A stretch of DNA of 5,009 nucleotides from an uncultured Oscillospiraceae bacterium (lineage in GTDB: Bacteria; Bacillota; Clostridia; Oscillospirales; Oscillospiraceae). The notes beneath the pieces are model-generated. The model was not told the origin of the DNA, did no database searches, and worked only from the letters and a program-made list of their open reading frames with translations. Numbering within the stretch: the first letter of the stretch is position 1; each line of letters opens with the position of its first letter. Location: NCBI GenBank assembly GCA_934643765.1, contig CAKUCT010000146.1, positions 1 through 5,009 on the forward strand. The letters run 5' to 3'. This document shows, one piece after another, positions 1 through 5,009 of this stretch. A program made the position numbers and the translations under genes.

Positions 1-1001
1 CGGGCGCGGCATGTGCGCAGCAGCCATGCCTCATCCTTGCCGAGCTGGCGCAAAACGCCGCGGCGGATTTTGCCCTGGCCGATGGATTTTCCGACCATGA
101 TGACGCAGGCGTTGCCGAGGCCGACATAGAACGAGAAAGCAAGCTCGGAAAAGGTCTTGAAAATCGTCATACCGGCATAGTATTCATAGCCCATGTTGGA
201 ATAGATCATGTTGAGCACCAGAATGCCGAGGGCCCACATGCCCTCGTTGAACATGACCGGCAGCGCGCGCGAGGCGAAGATACCAAGGTTCTTGAGTCCG
301 AAGCTTGTCAGCTCGCGGATGGGGCCGATCAGCAGATTCTTTTCAAACGCCGAGAAAATCAGAATCAGAATCGGGCCAAGCCACGAGGTGATGCAGGTTG
401 CGAGCGCGGCGCCCGCAATGCCCATCTGCGGCAGACCGAAGGCGCCGAAGATCAGGCCGTAGTCCAAAAACGCGTTGGCGACGGTTGTGAGCATGGACAC
501 GTACATCGGAAGCTTTACGTGCTCTGTGTTCCGGAGCACCGTGCAGAAAACGTTTGTCAGCGTCACCGCCGGGTAAGAAAAGCAGACGATGGCAAGATAG
601 GTGCTGCCGCTGGCGATGACGGCGGGGTCTTTATTGAACATATGGATGACCCACGCCGGCTGCAGGCGGGCGATGAGCGTAAACAGCAGCGTTACGATCA
701 TGCAGCACAGCGTGCCCATGCCGAGCACGCGCCGGATGCCTTTGAGATCCTTGATGCCCCAGTATTGCGAAATAAAGACCGACATGCCGGAGCACAGGCC
801 AAAGCCGAGCAGCGCCGCCAGCCAGCCCCACTGCGCGGCCATGCCGACAGACGAGAGGGCAACGTCGCCAAGTTTGGAGACCATCAGCGTGTCGACCAGC
901 TGAAACGAGGTGGTCAGCACATTCTGAATGGCTACCGGCAGCGCCAGCGTCAGCGTCACGCGCCAGAAGGGCTTATCGCCCAGATATTTGCTCCAATTCA
1001 T
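1..1001 (-). CDS. MATE family efflux transporter, C-terminus cut by window edge
   Basis: Multidrug and toxin extrusion (MATE) inner-membrane antiporter, a family that exports cationic drugs or metabolites in exchange for Na+ or H+. 333 codons are visible of a usual 440-460; the frame is open to the left edge. Seen: an N-terminal LALPVAIQNVL helix followed by QLVDTLMVSKLG (residues 34-45), the typical first-helix region; SGMSVFISQYWG (71-82); a run of hydrophobic helices; and the second-half start RALPVMFNEGMWALG with NMIYSNMG (245-271), then GNACVIMVGKSIGQGKIRRG (296-315), all typical of Clostridia MATE proteins. The start at 1001 is chosen because GGAG (1011-1014) lies 9 bases upstream. An in-frame ATG at 1055 would add 18 residues but lies inside a hairpin and has poor SD spacing. 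The gene follows pta on the same strand after a terminator, so it is probably a separate unit. The substrate cannot be told. Confidence 0.93.
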   Translation of the reverse strand, partial: MNWSKYLGDKPFWRVTLTLALPVAIQNVLTTSFQLVDTLMVSKLGDVALSSVGMAAQWGWLAALLGFGLCSGMSVFISQYWGIKDLKGIRRVLGMGTLCCMIVTLLFTLIARLQPAWVIHMFNKDPAVIASGSTYLAIVCFSYPAVTLTNVFCTVLRNTEHVKLPMYVSMLTTVANAFLDYGLIFGAFGLPQMGIAGAALATCITSWLGPILILIFSAFEKNLLIGPIRELTSFGLKNLGIFASRALPVMFNEGMWALGILVLNMIYSNMGYEYYAGMTIFKTFSELAFSFYVGLGNACVIMVGKSIGQGKIRRGVLRQLGKDEAWLLRTCRA

Positions 1002-1032
1002 AAGTTGTTTCTCCAGATAAGCGAAATTAAGA

Positions 1033-1057
1033 GGATGCTGCACAACATGCAGCATCC
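1033..1057 (-). promoter_or_regulatory. Perfect 10-bp hairpin in the MATE gene leader
   Basis: A perfect inverted repeat: GGATGCTGCA at 1033-1042, a 5-base loop, and TGCAGCATCC at 1048-1057. In the minus-strand message it ends 18 bases before the MATE Shine-Dalgarno and is followed by a weak T-rich stretch (TCTTAATTT). That is poor for a full terminator but fits an attenuator or a hairpin affecting translation. Read on the plus strand, a T7 run follows 8 bases after the stem, but no plus-strand gene ends here. I found no convincing -35/-10 pair between the pta terminator and this hairpin, so the MATE promoter is unassigned. Confidence 0.5.
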
Positions 1058-1101
1058 CCACGAAGTTTTTTTCCGGATTGCTATCCGTTCGGTGGCGTAG
1101 G

Positions 1102-1112
1102 TCACCAGGTGA
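1102..1112. repeat. Small palindrome TCACCAGGTGA
   Basis: An 11-base palindrome with 5-bp arms around a central A lies between the pta terminator and the MATE leader hairpin. It could be a regulator half-site pair for the MATE gene, but arms this short can arise by chance and no adjacent promoter was identified. The rest of 1058-1119 holds a second short inverted repeat (GGAT/ATCC, 1076-1087) and nothing else recognisable. Confidence 0.2.
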
Positions 1113-1119
1113 TTGCGGG

Positions 1120-1157
1120 AAAACGCTGCGCGCGGCGCTGCCGCGCGCAGAAGCGTT
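1120..1157 (-). terminator. Rho-independent terminator after pta
   Basis: In the minus-strand transcript a very GC-rich stem (CTGCGCGCGG at 1126-1135 paired with CCGCGCGCAG at 1141-1150, 5-base loop) is extended by AACG/CGTT (1122-1125 with 1154-1157) across a 3-base bulge. It ends in TTTT (complement of 1120-1123) and then CCC. It lies about 20 bases past the pta stop. The T run is short, so termination may be incomplete, but position and stem strength fit the end of the pta transcript. Confidence 0.7.
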
Positions 1158-1177
1158 CAATGTAATTTTGCGGAAGA

Positions 1178-2192
1178 TTAAGCCATACCGGCGGTGATGA
1201 TCGCCATCTTGTAGACCTCGTCTGCGTTGCAGCCGCGGGAGAGGTCGTTGATGGGGGCGTTCAGACCCTGGAGGATGGGGCCGTAAGCCTCAAAGCCGCC
1301 GAGACGCTGGGCAATCTTGTAGCCGATGTTGCCGGCCTCGATGCAGGGGAAGATGAAGGTGTTGGCATAGCCGGCGACCTTGGAGCCCGGGAACTTCAGC
1401 TGGCCGACGACAGGGGAAACTGCCGCGTCAAACTGCATTTCGCCGTCGATGGCAAGCTCGGGTGCGAGCTTCTGGGCCTCGACGGTGGCGTCGTGGCTGA
1501 GCTTGACCGTGCCGCCTGCCGGAGCCCTTCGTGGAGAAGGAGAGCAGAGCAACCTTCGGGTCGATGCCGAAGAAGGCAGCGGTTCTTGCAGACTCGACAG
1601 CGACCTCTGCCAGCTTCTGTGCGCCGGAGAAGACGACCTCGCCGGTGGTCTTGTCGAGGGTGTCGGGATAGTCAATGTTGATGGCGCAGTCGCCCATGCA
1701 GTACTTTTCGTCGTTGCCGTCCTTGTCCTTGCGGAACAGGATGAAAGAGGACGAGACCAGATGCGCGCCCTTCTTGGTCTTGACGAGCTGGAGCGCCGGA
1801 CGGACGGTATCGGCAGTGGAGTAAGTAGCGCCGCCGAGCAGAGCGTCGGCCTTGCCCATCTTGACGAGCATTGTGCCGAAGTAGTTACCCTTGGCCAGAG
1901 CCGCTCGGCATTCTTCCTCGGTCATCTTGCCCTTGCGGAGCTCAACCATCTTTGCAACCATCTCATCCATGCCTTCGTAGGTGGCGGGGTCAATGATGGT
2001 GGCCTTGCAGATGCAGAAATTGCCCTTTTCAGCGGCAGCCTTGACCTCGGCCTCGTTGCCGATGAGGATGACGTCCATCAGGTCTTCCTTGAGCAGACGG
2101 TCGGTCGCCTCGAGGATACGGGCGTCGGGGCCTTCGGTGAAGACGATGGTGCGGCGGGTGGCTTTCAAGGCGTCAAGCAGTTTTGTAAACAT
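1178..2192 (-). pseudogene. pta: Phosphate acetyltransferase, frameshifted
   Basis: Phosphotransacetylase interconverts acetyl-CoA plus phosphate and acetyl phosphate plus CoA, feeding acetate formation in the cytoplasm. From ATG 2192 (GGAGG 8 bases upstream) the first 225 residues are typical: FTEGPDARILEA, IGNEAEVK, the conserved Arg in ELRKGK (R86), YSTADTVRPALQ (R131) and VALLSFSTKGSG. The frame then shifts at about 1517. The remainder, APELAIDGEMQFDAA, GNIGYKIAQRLGGFEA, GPILQGL and the active-site NDLSRG segment, reads in another frame to TAA 1178. Unshifted translation stops at 1428 after 29 foreign residues and lacks the catalytic Ser-Arg. Neither frame has a stop in the overlap, so the lesion is recent or a sequencing/assembly error. 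Restoring two bases gives 338 residues, the usual short Pta length and the spacing I recall for the Methanosarcina enzyme; removing one base gives 337. Family identity is near certain; whether the gene is truly broken is not. Confidence 0.93.
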
Positions 2193-2200
2193 TGAAATTA

Positions 2201-2205
2201 CCTCC
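2201..2205 (-). promoter_or_regulatory. Shine-Dalgarno deciding the pta start
   Basis: GGAGG in the minus strand, 8 bases before ATG 2192. An upstream in-frame TTG (2207) would overlap this site, so it is rejected as the start. A short hairpin (TGTGCG 2211-2216 with CGCACA 2223-2228) lies just upstream in the leader; its role, if any, is unknown. Confidence 0.8.
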
Positions 2206-2243
2206 AAATTTGTGCGGGAATGCGCACATTTCTATCTTCTGAT

Positions 2244-2272
2244 ATCTTACAACAAATGTCCGCGCAAAGCAA
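2244..2272 (-). promoter_or_regulatory. Probable pta promoter
   Basis: On the minus strand TTGCTT (2272-2267) and TAAGAT (2249-2244) are separated by 17 bases and sit about 50-80 bases before the pta start. Both hexamers are moderate matches to sigma-A consensus, but spacing and position are right, and it lies just after a terminator for the upstream gene. The -35 overlaps one copy of a 10-base direct repeat (2261-2270). Confidence 0.5.
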
Positions 2273-2300
2273 CTGCCTTTTGAAAAAATGCGCGCAAAGC
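2261..2300. repeat. Direct repeat CGCGCAAAGC, two copies 30 bp apart
   Basis: The exact 10-mer occurs at 2261-2270 and 2291-2300, start to start 30 bases, close to three helical turns. The first copy touches the pta -35; the second is part of the stem-loop ending the ModE-like gene. It may be a paired protein-binding site upstream of pta, or chance in GC-rich DNA. Confidence 0.35.
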
Positions 2301-2306
2301 GGCGCA
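2283..2306 (-). terminator. Probable terminator of the ModE-like gene
   Basis: In the minus-strand transcript TGCGC (2306-2302) pairs with GCGCA (2293-2289), with two further inner pairs across a bulge, and is followed directly by TTTTTT (complement of 2283-2288). The stem is short but GC-rich and the U run is good. It lies about 45 bases after the ModE-like stop and just ahead of the pta promoter, separating the two units. Confidence 0.6.
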
Positions 2307-2348
2307 GAATCTCAAAAGACAGCATGATGATGCAGACGCTTCCGAAAA

Positions 2349-2708
2349 TCATTCGGATGTTTTGATAATATCCTGGAATTTTTCCGCAAACAGCTGCCTG
2401 CCGTAGGCATTGAGCTCGCTGCAATATTCCTCGTATGCTGCAAGTAAAGCAGCCGCCTCCGGGGTCAGGGTGGCACCTCCTCCATGTTTGCCGCCGGTGG
2501 TGGAATGAAGCAGGGGAAAGCCGAGATGCTGCTGCGCGTTTTTAAGGATGGTCCAGGCCTTGGAATAGGCCATGCCGATGGACATGGCCGCGGCGCGCAG
2601 GGAGTGAAGCTCCTCGACCTTGCGCAGAAGAATCGCAATGCCGGGGCCGAAGCACTTCTCGTCGCCGAAAATCCGGACGGTCAGAACCGGTCTGAAGGTT
2701 GTATCCAT
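2349..2708 (-). CDS. ModE-like winged-helix regulator without Mop domain
   Basis: A 119-residue DNA-binding protein of the ModE N-terminal (LysR-type winged-helix) family. Seen: VRIFGDEKCFGPGIAILL (11-28); the helix-turn-helix SLRAAAMSIGMAYSKAWTIL (36-55) with the hallmark YSKAW; and the wing FPLLHSTTGGKHGGGATLTPEA (64-85) with its glycine-rich loop. E. coli ModE is about 260 residues with C-terminal molybdate-binding Mop domains. This protein ends after the helix following the wing, so it cannot bind molybdate in that way. In anaerobes such short forms often accompany molybdenum/tungsten or molybdopterin genes, which fits yqeC/yqeB about 1 kb away. No other in-frame start would keep the conserved N-terminus, yet ATG 2708 has no Shine-Dalgarno; the promoter position suggests a leaderless message. 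Target and ligand are unknown. A stop at 2349 precedes a likely terminator. Confidence 0.88.
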   Translation of the reverse strand: MDTTFRPVLTVRIFGDEKCFGPGIAILLRKVEELHSLRAAAMSIGMAYSKAWTILKNAQQHLGFPLLHSTTGGKHGGGATLTPEAAALLAAYEEYCSELNAYGRQLFAEKFQDIIKTSE

Positions 2709-2714
2709 ATGTTC

Positions 2715-2744
2715 ATTCTAGCACGAAAAAACGGGCTGTGTCAA
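2715..2744 (-). promoter_or_regulatory. Strong promoter for the ModE-like gene
   Basis: Minus strand: TTGACA (2744-2739), 18-base spacer, TAGAAT (2720-2715), with TG one base before the -10 (extended -10). The usual initiation point 7 bases past the -10 falls on A2708, the first base of the start codon. It lies in the 48-base gap after traX, in which I see no clear terminator. Confidence 0.75.
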
Positions 2745-2756
2745 CGAAAATGCGCT

Positions 2757-3530
2757 TCAGCGCAGAAGGAACGTCCGCGCCATGCCGATGAGAAACAGGT
2801 GCAGCGGATAGTAGATGTAAAAAAGCGGCTTGAGCGCGCGGCTTAGCCGCGCGGATGTTCCGCGCGCGCCGTTATAAAGCCGCAGCAGCGGCACCGACAA
2901 AAACACGCACAGCTGCAGAAGACCGTAGAGCACATCCAGCGCCAGGCAGTAGACCAGGACGTAAAGCCCGACATAAAACGCGCACCAGGCGATCTGGCGC
3001 TTTGGATTTCCCCGGTTGGAACCGATGCTCAGAATGCACAGCGCGGCAATGCAGCTCCAGTCGGCGGGCAGGGTAATGAGACACAAAAGCACAATACCCA
3101 CGGTTTTCTGAATCTGGGAAAGATACCTGGAATCCGCGATGCGCAGCATCAGAAGCCCGCCCAGCAGCGACCACACCACGCCGGTCTGGTTGAGAATGCT
3201 GCCGGAGGAAAAGGGAATGAAGCTGCGCCAGCCGGTGTAGGCGTTGGAGGCGTAGAGATAGGCAAAGTGCGAGACAATGGCCAGCAGCAAAAGCCGCGCG
3301 GCGTAGGCGCGAAAATTTTTCGTATGATAGTAGCCCTCGGCAATAAAATAGCACATGATGGGGCACGTGAGCCGCCCGATGATGTGCATCAAGACCGGCA
3401 GCGCGCCGCGCGCGTAGCCGGGGAACAGCAGCCAGGCAATATGGTCGATTGTCATCGCCGCGATGGCAATGAGCTTCAGCGCGTCGCGGCTCAGGCCGGG
3501 CAGTGTTTTTGCATTCGCAGGGTCACGCAT
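2757..3530 (-). CDS. TraX family membrane protein
   Basis: A 257-residue polytopic membrane protein of the TraX family, named for the F-plasmid protein that N-acetylates pilin; chromosomal homologues in Firmicutes have no established substrate. Family marks: SRDALKLIAIAAMTIDHIAW (14-33) with the conserved Asp-His at the end of the first membrane helix; HIIGRLTCPIMCYFIAEGYYHTKN (49-72); and the C-terminal KPLFYIYYPLHLFLI (234-248). About eight hydrophobic segments are visible, with a basic loop near 172-179 and another at 219-234. The start is set by GGAGG (3541-3537) six bases upstream. The nearby ModE-like gene has its own promoter, but readthrough from traX is possible. No conjugation or pilus genes are in view, so it is unlikely to serve a transfer system here; modification of a cell-surface molecule is a guess. 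Family assignment is confident, function is not. Confidence 0.88.
   Translation of the reverse strand: MRDPANAKTLPGLSRDALKLIAIAAMTIDHIAWLLFPGYARGALPVLMHIIGRLTCPIMCYFIAEGYYHTKNFRAYAARLLLLAIVSHFAYLYASNAYTGWRSFIPFSSGSILNQTGVVWSLLGGLLMLRIADSRYLSQIQKTVGIVLLCLITLPADWSCIAALCILSIGSNRGNPKRQIAWCAFYVGLYVLVYCLALDVLYGLLQLCVFLSVPLLRLYNGARGTSARLSRALKPLFYIYYPLHLFLIGMARTFLLR
2835..2866. repeat. Two mutually exclusive hairpins sharing an arm inside traX
   Basis: CGCGCGGC (2835-2842) pairs with GCCGCGCG (2846-2853) around TTA. Part of the second arm is reused in CGCGCGGA (2848-2855), which pairs with TCCGCGCG (2859-2866) around TGT. Both are perfect 8-bp stems and cannot form together. They fall in codons for the arginine/alanine-rich loop near residues 222-232, in GC-rich sequence, so composition may account for them. 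Confidence 0.35.
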
Positions 3531-3561
3531 GGCGCGCCTCCTTTTTGAAGTGCTTTTTTAT

Positions 3562-3590
3562 ATTGTAAGAATCTGCAAGCGCCTTGTCAA
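3562..3590 (-). promoter_or_regulatory. Near-consensus promoter for traX
   Basis: Minus strand: a perfect TTGACA (3590-3585), 17-base spacer and TACAAT (3567-3562, five of six), about 32 bases before the traX start. An A-rich stretch and GGAGG follow. This is the best sigma-A promoter in the window. Confidence 0.85.
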
Positions 3591-3615
3591 CCGCGCATCA
3601 CCAAACGGCGCAGAG

Positions 3616-3630
3616 AGCGGGCGCGCCGCT
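3616..3630. promoter_or_regulatory. Inverted repeat abutting the yqeC -35, possible operator
   Basis: AGCGG (3616-3620) and CCGCT (3626-3630) flank GCGCG and run into the -35 of the yqeC promoter; it also lies 26 bases from the traX -35. It could bind a regulator controlling either gene. It does not resemble the E. coli ModE site (AT-rich, TATA-containing halves). Short GC-rich arms make chance quite possible. Confidence 0.25.
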
Positions 3631-3658
3631 TGACGTTTTCCCGGGCACATGATACCAT
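3630..3658 (+). promoter_or_regulatory. Promoter for yqeC-yqeB
   Basis: TTGACG (3630-3635), 17-base spacer, TACCAT (3653-3658) with an extended TG at 3650-3651. Expected start of transcription is near 3665, giving a leader of about 40 bases before yqeC. It diverges from the traX promoter; the two -35 boxes are about 40 bases apart. Confidence 0.7.
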
Positions 3659-3703
3659 CAGGGTAGAAAAGCGCAGAAGCTGATCTGAAAGGCGGGGAGC
3701 GAT

Positions 3704-4375
3704 ATGGAGCTTGAAAAGACGCTTGCCATCCGGCCTGGCGTCACTGCGATCATCGGCGGCGGCGGGAAGACGACGCTTTTATATGCGCTGGCCCGCGAGC
3801 TTTGCGAAAAATCGCGCGTGATCGTGTGCACAACGACGCATATTTTTCCGCCTGCGCATCTGCCGTGCTTGGTGACGGACAGCGCGGAAGAAATCCGGCA
3901 GGCGCTGGAGCAAAGCCGGTGCGTTTGCGTCGGGTCGCGGAGCGAGCAGGGGAAATTTTCCGCGCCCGCGGTGCCGTTTGAGACGCTGATGACGCTCGCA
4001 CCCTATGTACTGGTGGAAGCGGATGGGGCAAAACGGCTTCCTATTAAGGCGCACGCGCCGCATGAGCCGGTCGTCCCGCCGCAGGCCAACCAGACGATTC
4101 TGGTGCTGGGCGTGTCGGGCCTTGGAAAGCGCATTTGCGTGTGCGCGCACCGGCCGGAGCTCTACAGCCGGAAGCTTGGCGTATCGGAAGACACGGTGCT
4201 GACGCCGGAGCTGGCGGCAGAATTTCTCGAGCTCGAACGGCTCCACACAAGGGTTCTGATCAATCAGGTGGAAACCGAAGAAGATCTGGCGCTGGCGCGC
4301 CGGATGGCACAGAAGCTCTCCTGCCCGATTGCGGCGGGGGCGCTGGAGAAAGGAAGAATACAATGCTTGTCCTGA
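3704..4375 (+). CDS. yqeC: Selenium-dependent hydroxylase accessory protein YqeC
   Basis: A 223-residue cytoplasmic P-loop protein of the YqeC family, found with selenium-dependent molybdenum hydroxylases such as selenium-type xanthine or purine hydroxylases. It is thought to help mature their cofactor, but the reaction is unproven. Seen: VTAIIGGGGKTTLLYALA (13-30), a glycine-rich Walker A variant with K22 and T23; CTTTHIFPP (42-50); Walker B-like YVLVEADGAKRLPIKAHAPHEPVVP (101-125), the family's most distinctive block; CAHRPE (147-152); and VLINQVE (184-190) on a strand where related NTPases carry base-recognition residues. Length is normal for the family. ATG 3704 is preceded by AAAGGCGGGGAG (3688-3699); the purine block sits close, but upstream AAAGG gives normal spacing. 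It overlaps yqeB by 13 bases, so the two are co-transcribed and probably translationally coupled. Confidence 0.92.
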   Translation: MELEKTLAIRPGVTAIIGGGGKTTLLYALARELCEKSRVIVCTTTHIFPPAHLPCLVTDSAEEIRQALEQSRCVCVGSRSEQGKFSAPAVPFETLMTLAPYVLVEADGAKRLPIKAHAPHEPVVPPQANQTILVLGVSGLGKRICVCAHRPELYSRKLGVSEDTVLTPELAAEFLELERLHTRVLINQVETEEDLALARRMAQKLSCPIAAGALEKGRIQCLS

Positions 4376-5009
4376 TTCGTGGGGCCGGAGATCTGGCCTC
4401 CGGCGTGGCGCTGCGGCTGCGCCGCTGCCGCTTTGCGGTGGTTATGACAGATTTGCTGCAGCCGACGGCCATCCGGCGGACCGTTTGCTTTTCACAGGCG
4501 CTGCGCTTTGGCAGCACAACGGTTGAGGATGTGACGGCCGTCCGCTGCCAGACGCCGCAGGATGTTCAATCGGCGCTGGACGCGGGCCAGATTCCGGTTC
4601 TGGCAGATCCGGAGGCTTCGTGCAAAAGCTGGCTGCGGCCGGATGTGCTGGTGGACGGCATTCTGGCAAAGAAAAATCTTGGAACGACAATCAACGATGC
4701 GCCGCTGGTCATTGCGCTCGGCCCGGGCTTTTGCGCAGGGCGGGACTGCCACGCGGTGGTGGAGACGATGCGCGGGCACACGCTTGGAAGGGTGATCTGG
4801 GACGGCGAGCCGATTCCGAACACCAATATCCCCGGGTTAATCGGGGGCTTTGCGGGCGAGCGTGTTCTGCGCGCGCCGGATACGGGCATGTTCCATCAGC
4901 TGCTTGATATCGGCGCATTGGTTGAGGCCGGGCAGGCGGCGGGCGAGGTAAACGGAAAGCCCATGCTTTGCACCATTTCGGGCGTGCTGCGCGGCATTCT
5001 GCCGGATGG
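4363..5009 (+). CDS. yqeB: YqeB (EF2563) family molybdenum hydroxylase accessory protein, partial
   Basis: The selenium-dependent molybdenum hydroxylase system protein YqeB, also called EF2563 family. 215 codons are visible of roughly 260-270; the 3' end is outside. Seen: a Rossmann-like start LVLIRGAGDLASGVALRL (2-19); VVMTDLLQPTAIRRTVCFSQAL (26-47), nearly invariant in the family; PVLADPE (78-84); LRPDVLVDGILAKKNLGTTINDAPLVIALGPGFCAG (91-126); ETMRGHTLGRVIWDG (134-148); PNTNIPGLIGG (152-162); ERVLRAPDTGMF (166-177); and NGKPMLCTISGVLRGILPD (197-215). The start ATG 4363 lies within the end of yqeC, with AGGA (4351-4354) eight bases upstream. The protein is presumed to act with YqeC in installing selenium or the cofactor in molybdenum hydroxylases; the chemistry is not known. 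Hydroxylase or cofactor-synthesis genes would be expected just beyond the right edge. Confidence 0.95.
   Translation, partial: MLVLIRGAGDLASGVALRLRRCRFAVVMTDLLQPTAIRRTVCFSQALRFGSTTVEDVTAVRCQTPQDVQSALDAGQIPVLADPEASCKSWLRPDVLVDGILAKKNLGTTINDAPLVIALGPGFCAGRDCHAVVETMRGHTLGRVIWDGEPIPNTNIPGLIGGFAGERVLRAPDTGMFHQLLDIGALVEAGQAAGEVNGKPMLCTISGVLRGILPD

Noticed and set aside
1..60. Frameshift near the left end of the MATE gene
   Set aside because: The last visible residues (RQLGKDEAWLLRTCRA) look somewhat unlike the usual family continuation, but the frame is open and too little is left in the window to judge.
1033..1072. Plus-strand terminator (perfect hairpin followed by T7)
   Set aside because: The T run begins 8 bases after the stem and no plus-strand gene ends here, so a leader element of the minus-strand MATE gene is the better reading.
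519..1100. A 193-codon plus-strand open frame
   Set aside because: It is antisense to the clear MATE gene; its Arg/His/Gln-rich translation looks like a shadow of GC-rich coding DNA and has no family resemblance.
1428..1675. Programmed ribosomal frameshift in pta
   Set aside because: No X XXY YYZ slippery heptamer, internal SD or downstream stimulatory structure was recognised at the junction, and pta is not known to need recoding.
1380..2195. A 271-codon plus-strand open frame
   Set aside because: It lies antisense to pta, whose motifs are unmistakable; the long open frame follows from codon bias on the opposite strand.
3591..3629. A canonical E. coli-type ModE operator near yqeC
   Set aside because: The region is GC-rich and lacks the TATA-containing half-sites of that operator.
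3531..4301. Three copies of the 8-bp palindrome GGCGCGCC (3531, 3620, 4294)
   Set aside because: Two fall in the traX-yqeC intergenic region, which looked notable, but the third is within yqeC coding sequence and the word is expected in such GC-rich DNA.

Overview
The base composition (GC-rich, third positions mostly G or C), the strong Shine-Dalgarno and sigma-A-type signals and the protein families suggest a GC-rich anaerobic Clostridia chromosome, probably a gut Oscillospirales-type bacterium. This is inferred from protein style; nothing in the window fixes the taxon.

Left part (1-2192, minus strand). A MATE-family multidrug/cation antiporter gene runs off the left edge. It is preceded by a leader with a perfect 10-bp hairpin. 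Next comes a phosphate acetyltransferase (pta) with its own promoter, Shine-Dalgarno and terminator, but its reading frame is broken by a small indel after about 225 codons. No acetate kinase gene lies directly downstream of pta, where it often sits in Firmicutes.

Middle (2283-3530, minus strand). There is a short ModE-like winged-helix regulator without the molybdate-binding domain. Its promoter is placed so that the message may be leaderless. Upstream of it is a TraX-family polytopic membrane protein (acyltransferase-like) with a near-consensus promoter.

Right part (3604-5009, plus strand). A divergent promoter drives yqeC and the overlapping yqeB, which is cut by the window edge. Both are accessory genes of the selenium-dependent molybdenum hydroxylase system. 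The HTH-only ModE-like protein next to them fits a molybdenum-related locus. A plausible, unproven picture is that the regulator helps control hydroxylase maturation genes, with traX inserted between regulator and target operon.

No RNA gene, CRISPR array, insertion sequence, attachment site or origin was seen. Gene-free stretches are all under 200 bases and are described as regulatory regions. The window looks mostly like ordinary chromosome. The items most worth checking are the pta frameshift, the leaderless start, the MATE leader hairpin and the molybdenum-hydroxylase neighbourhood.
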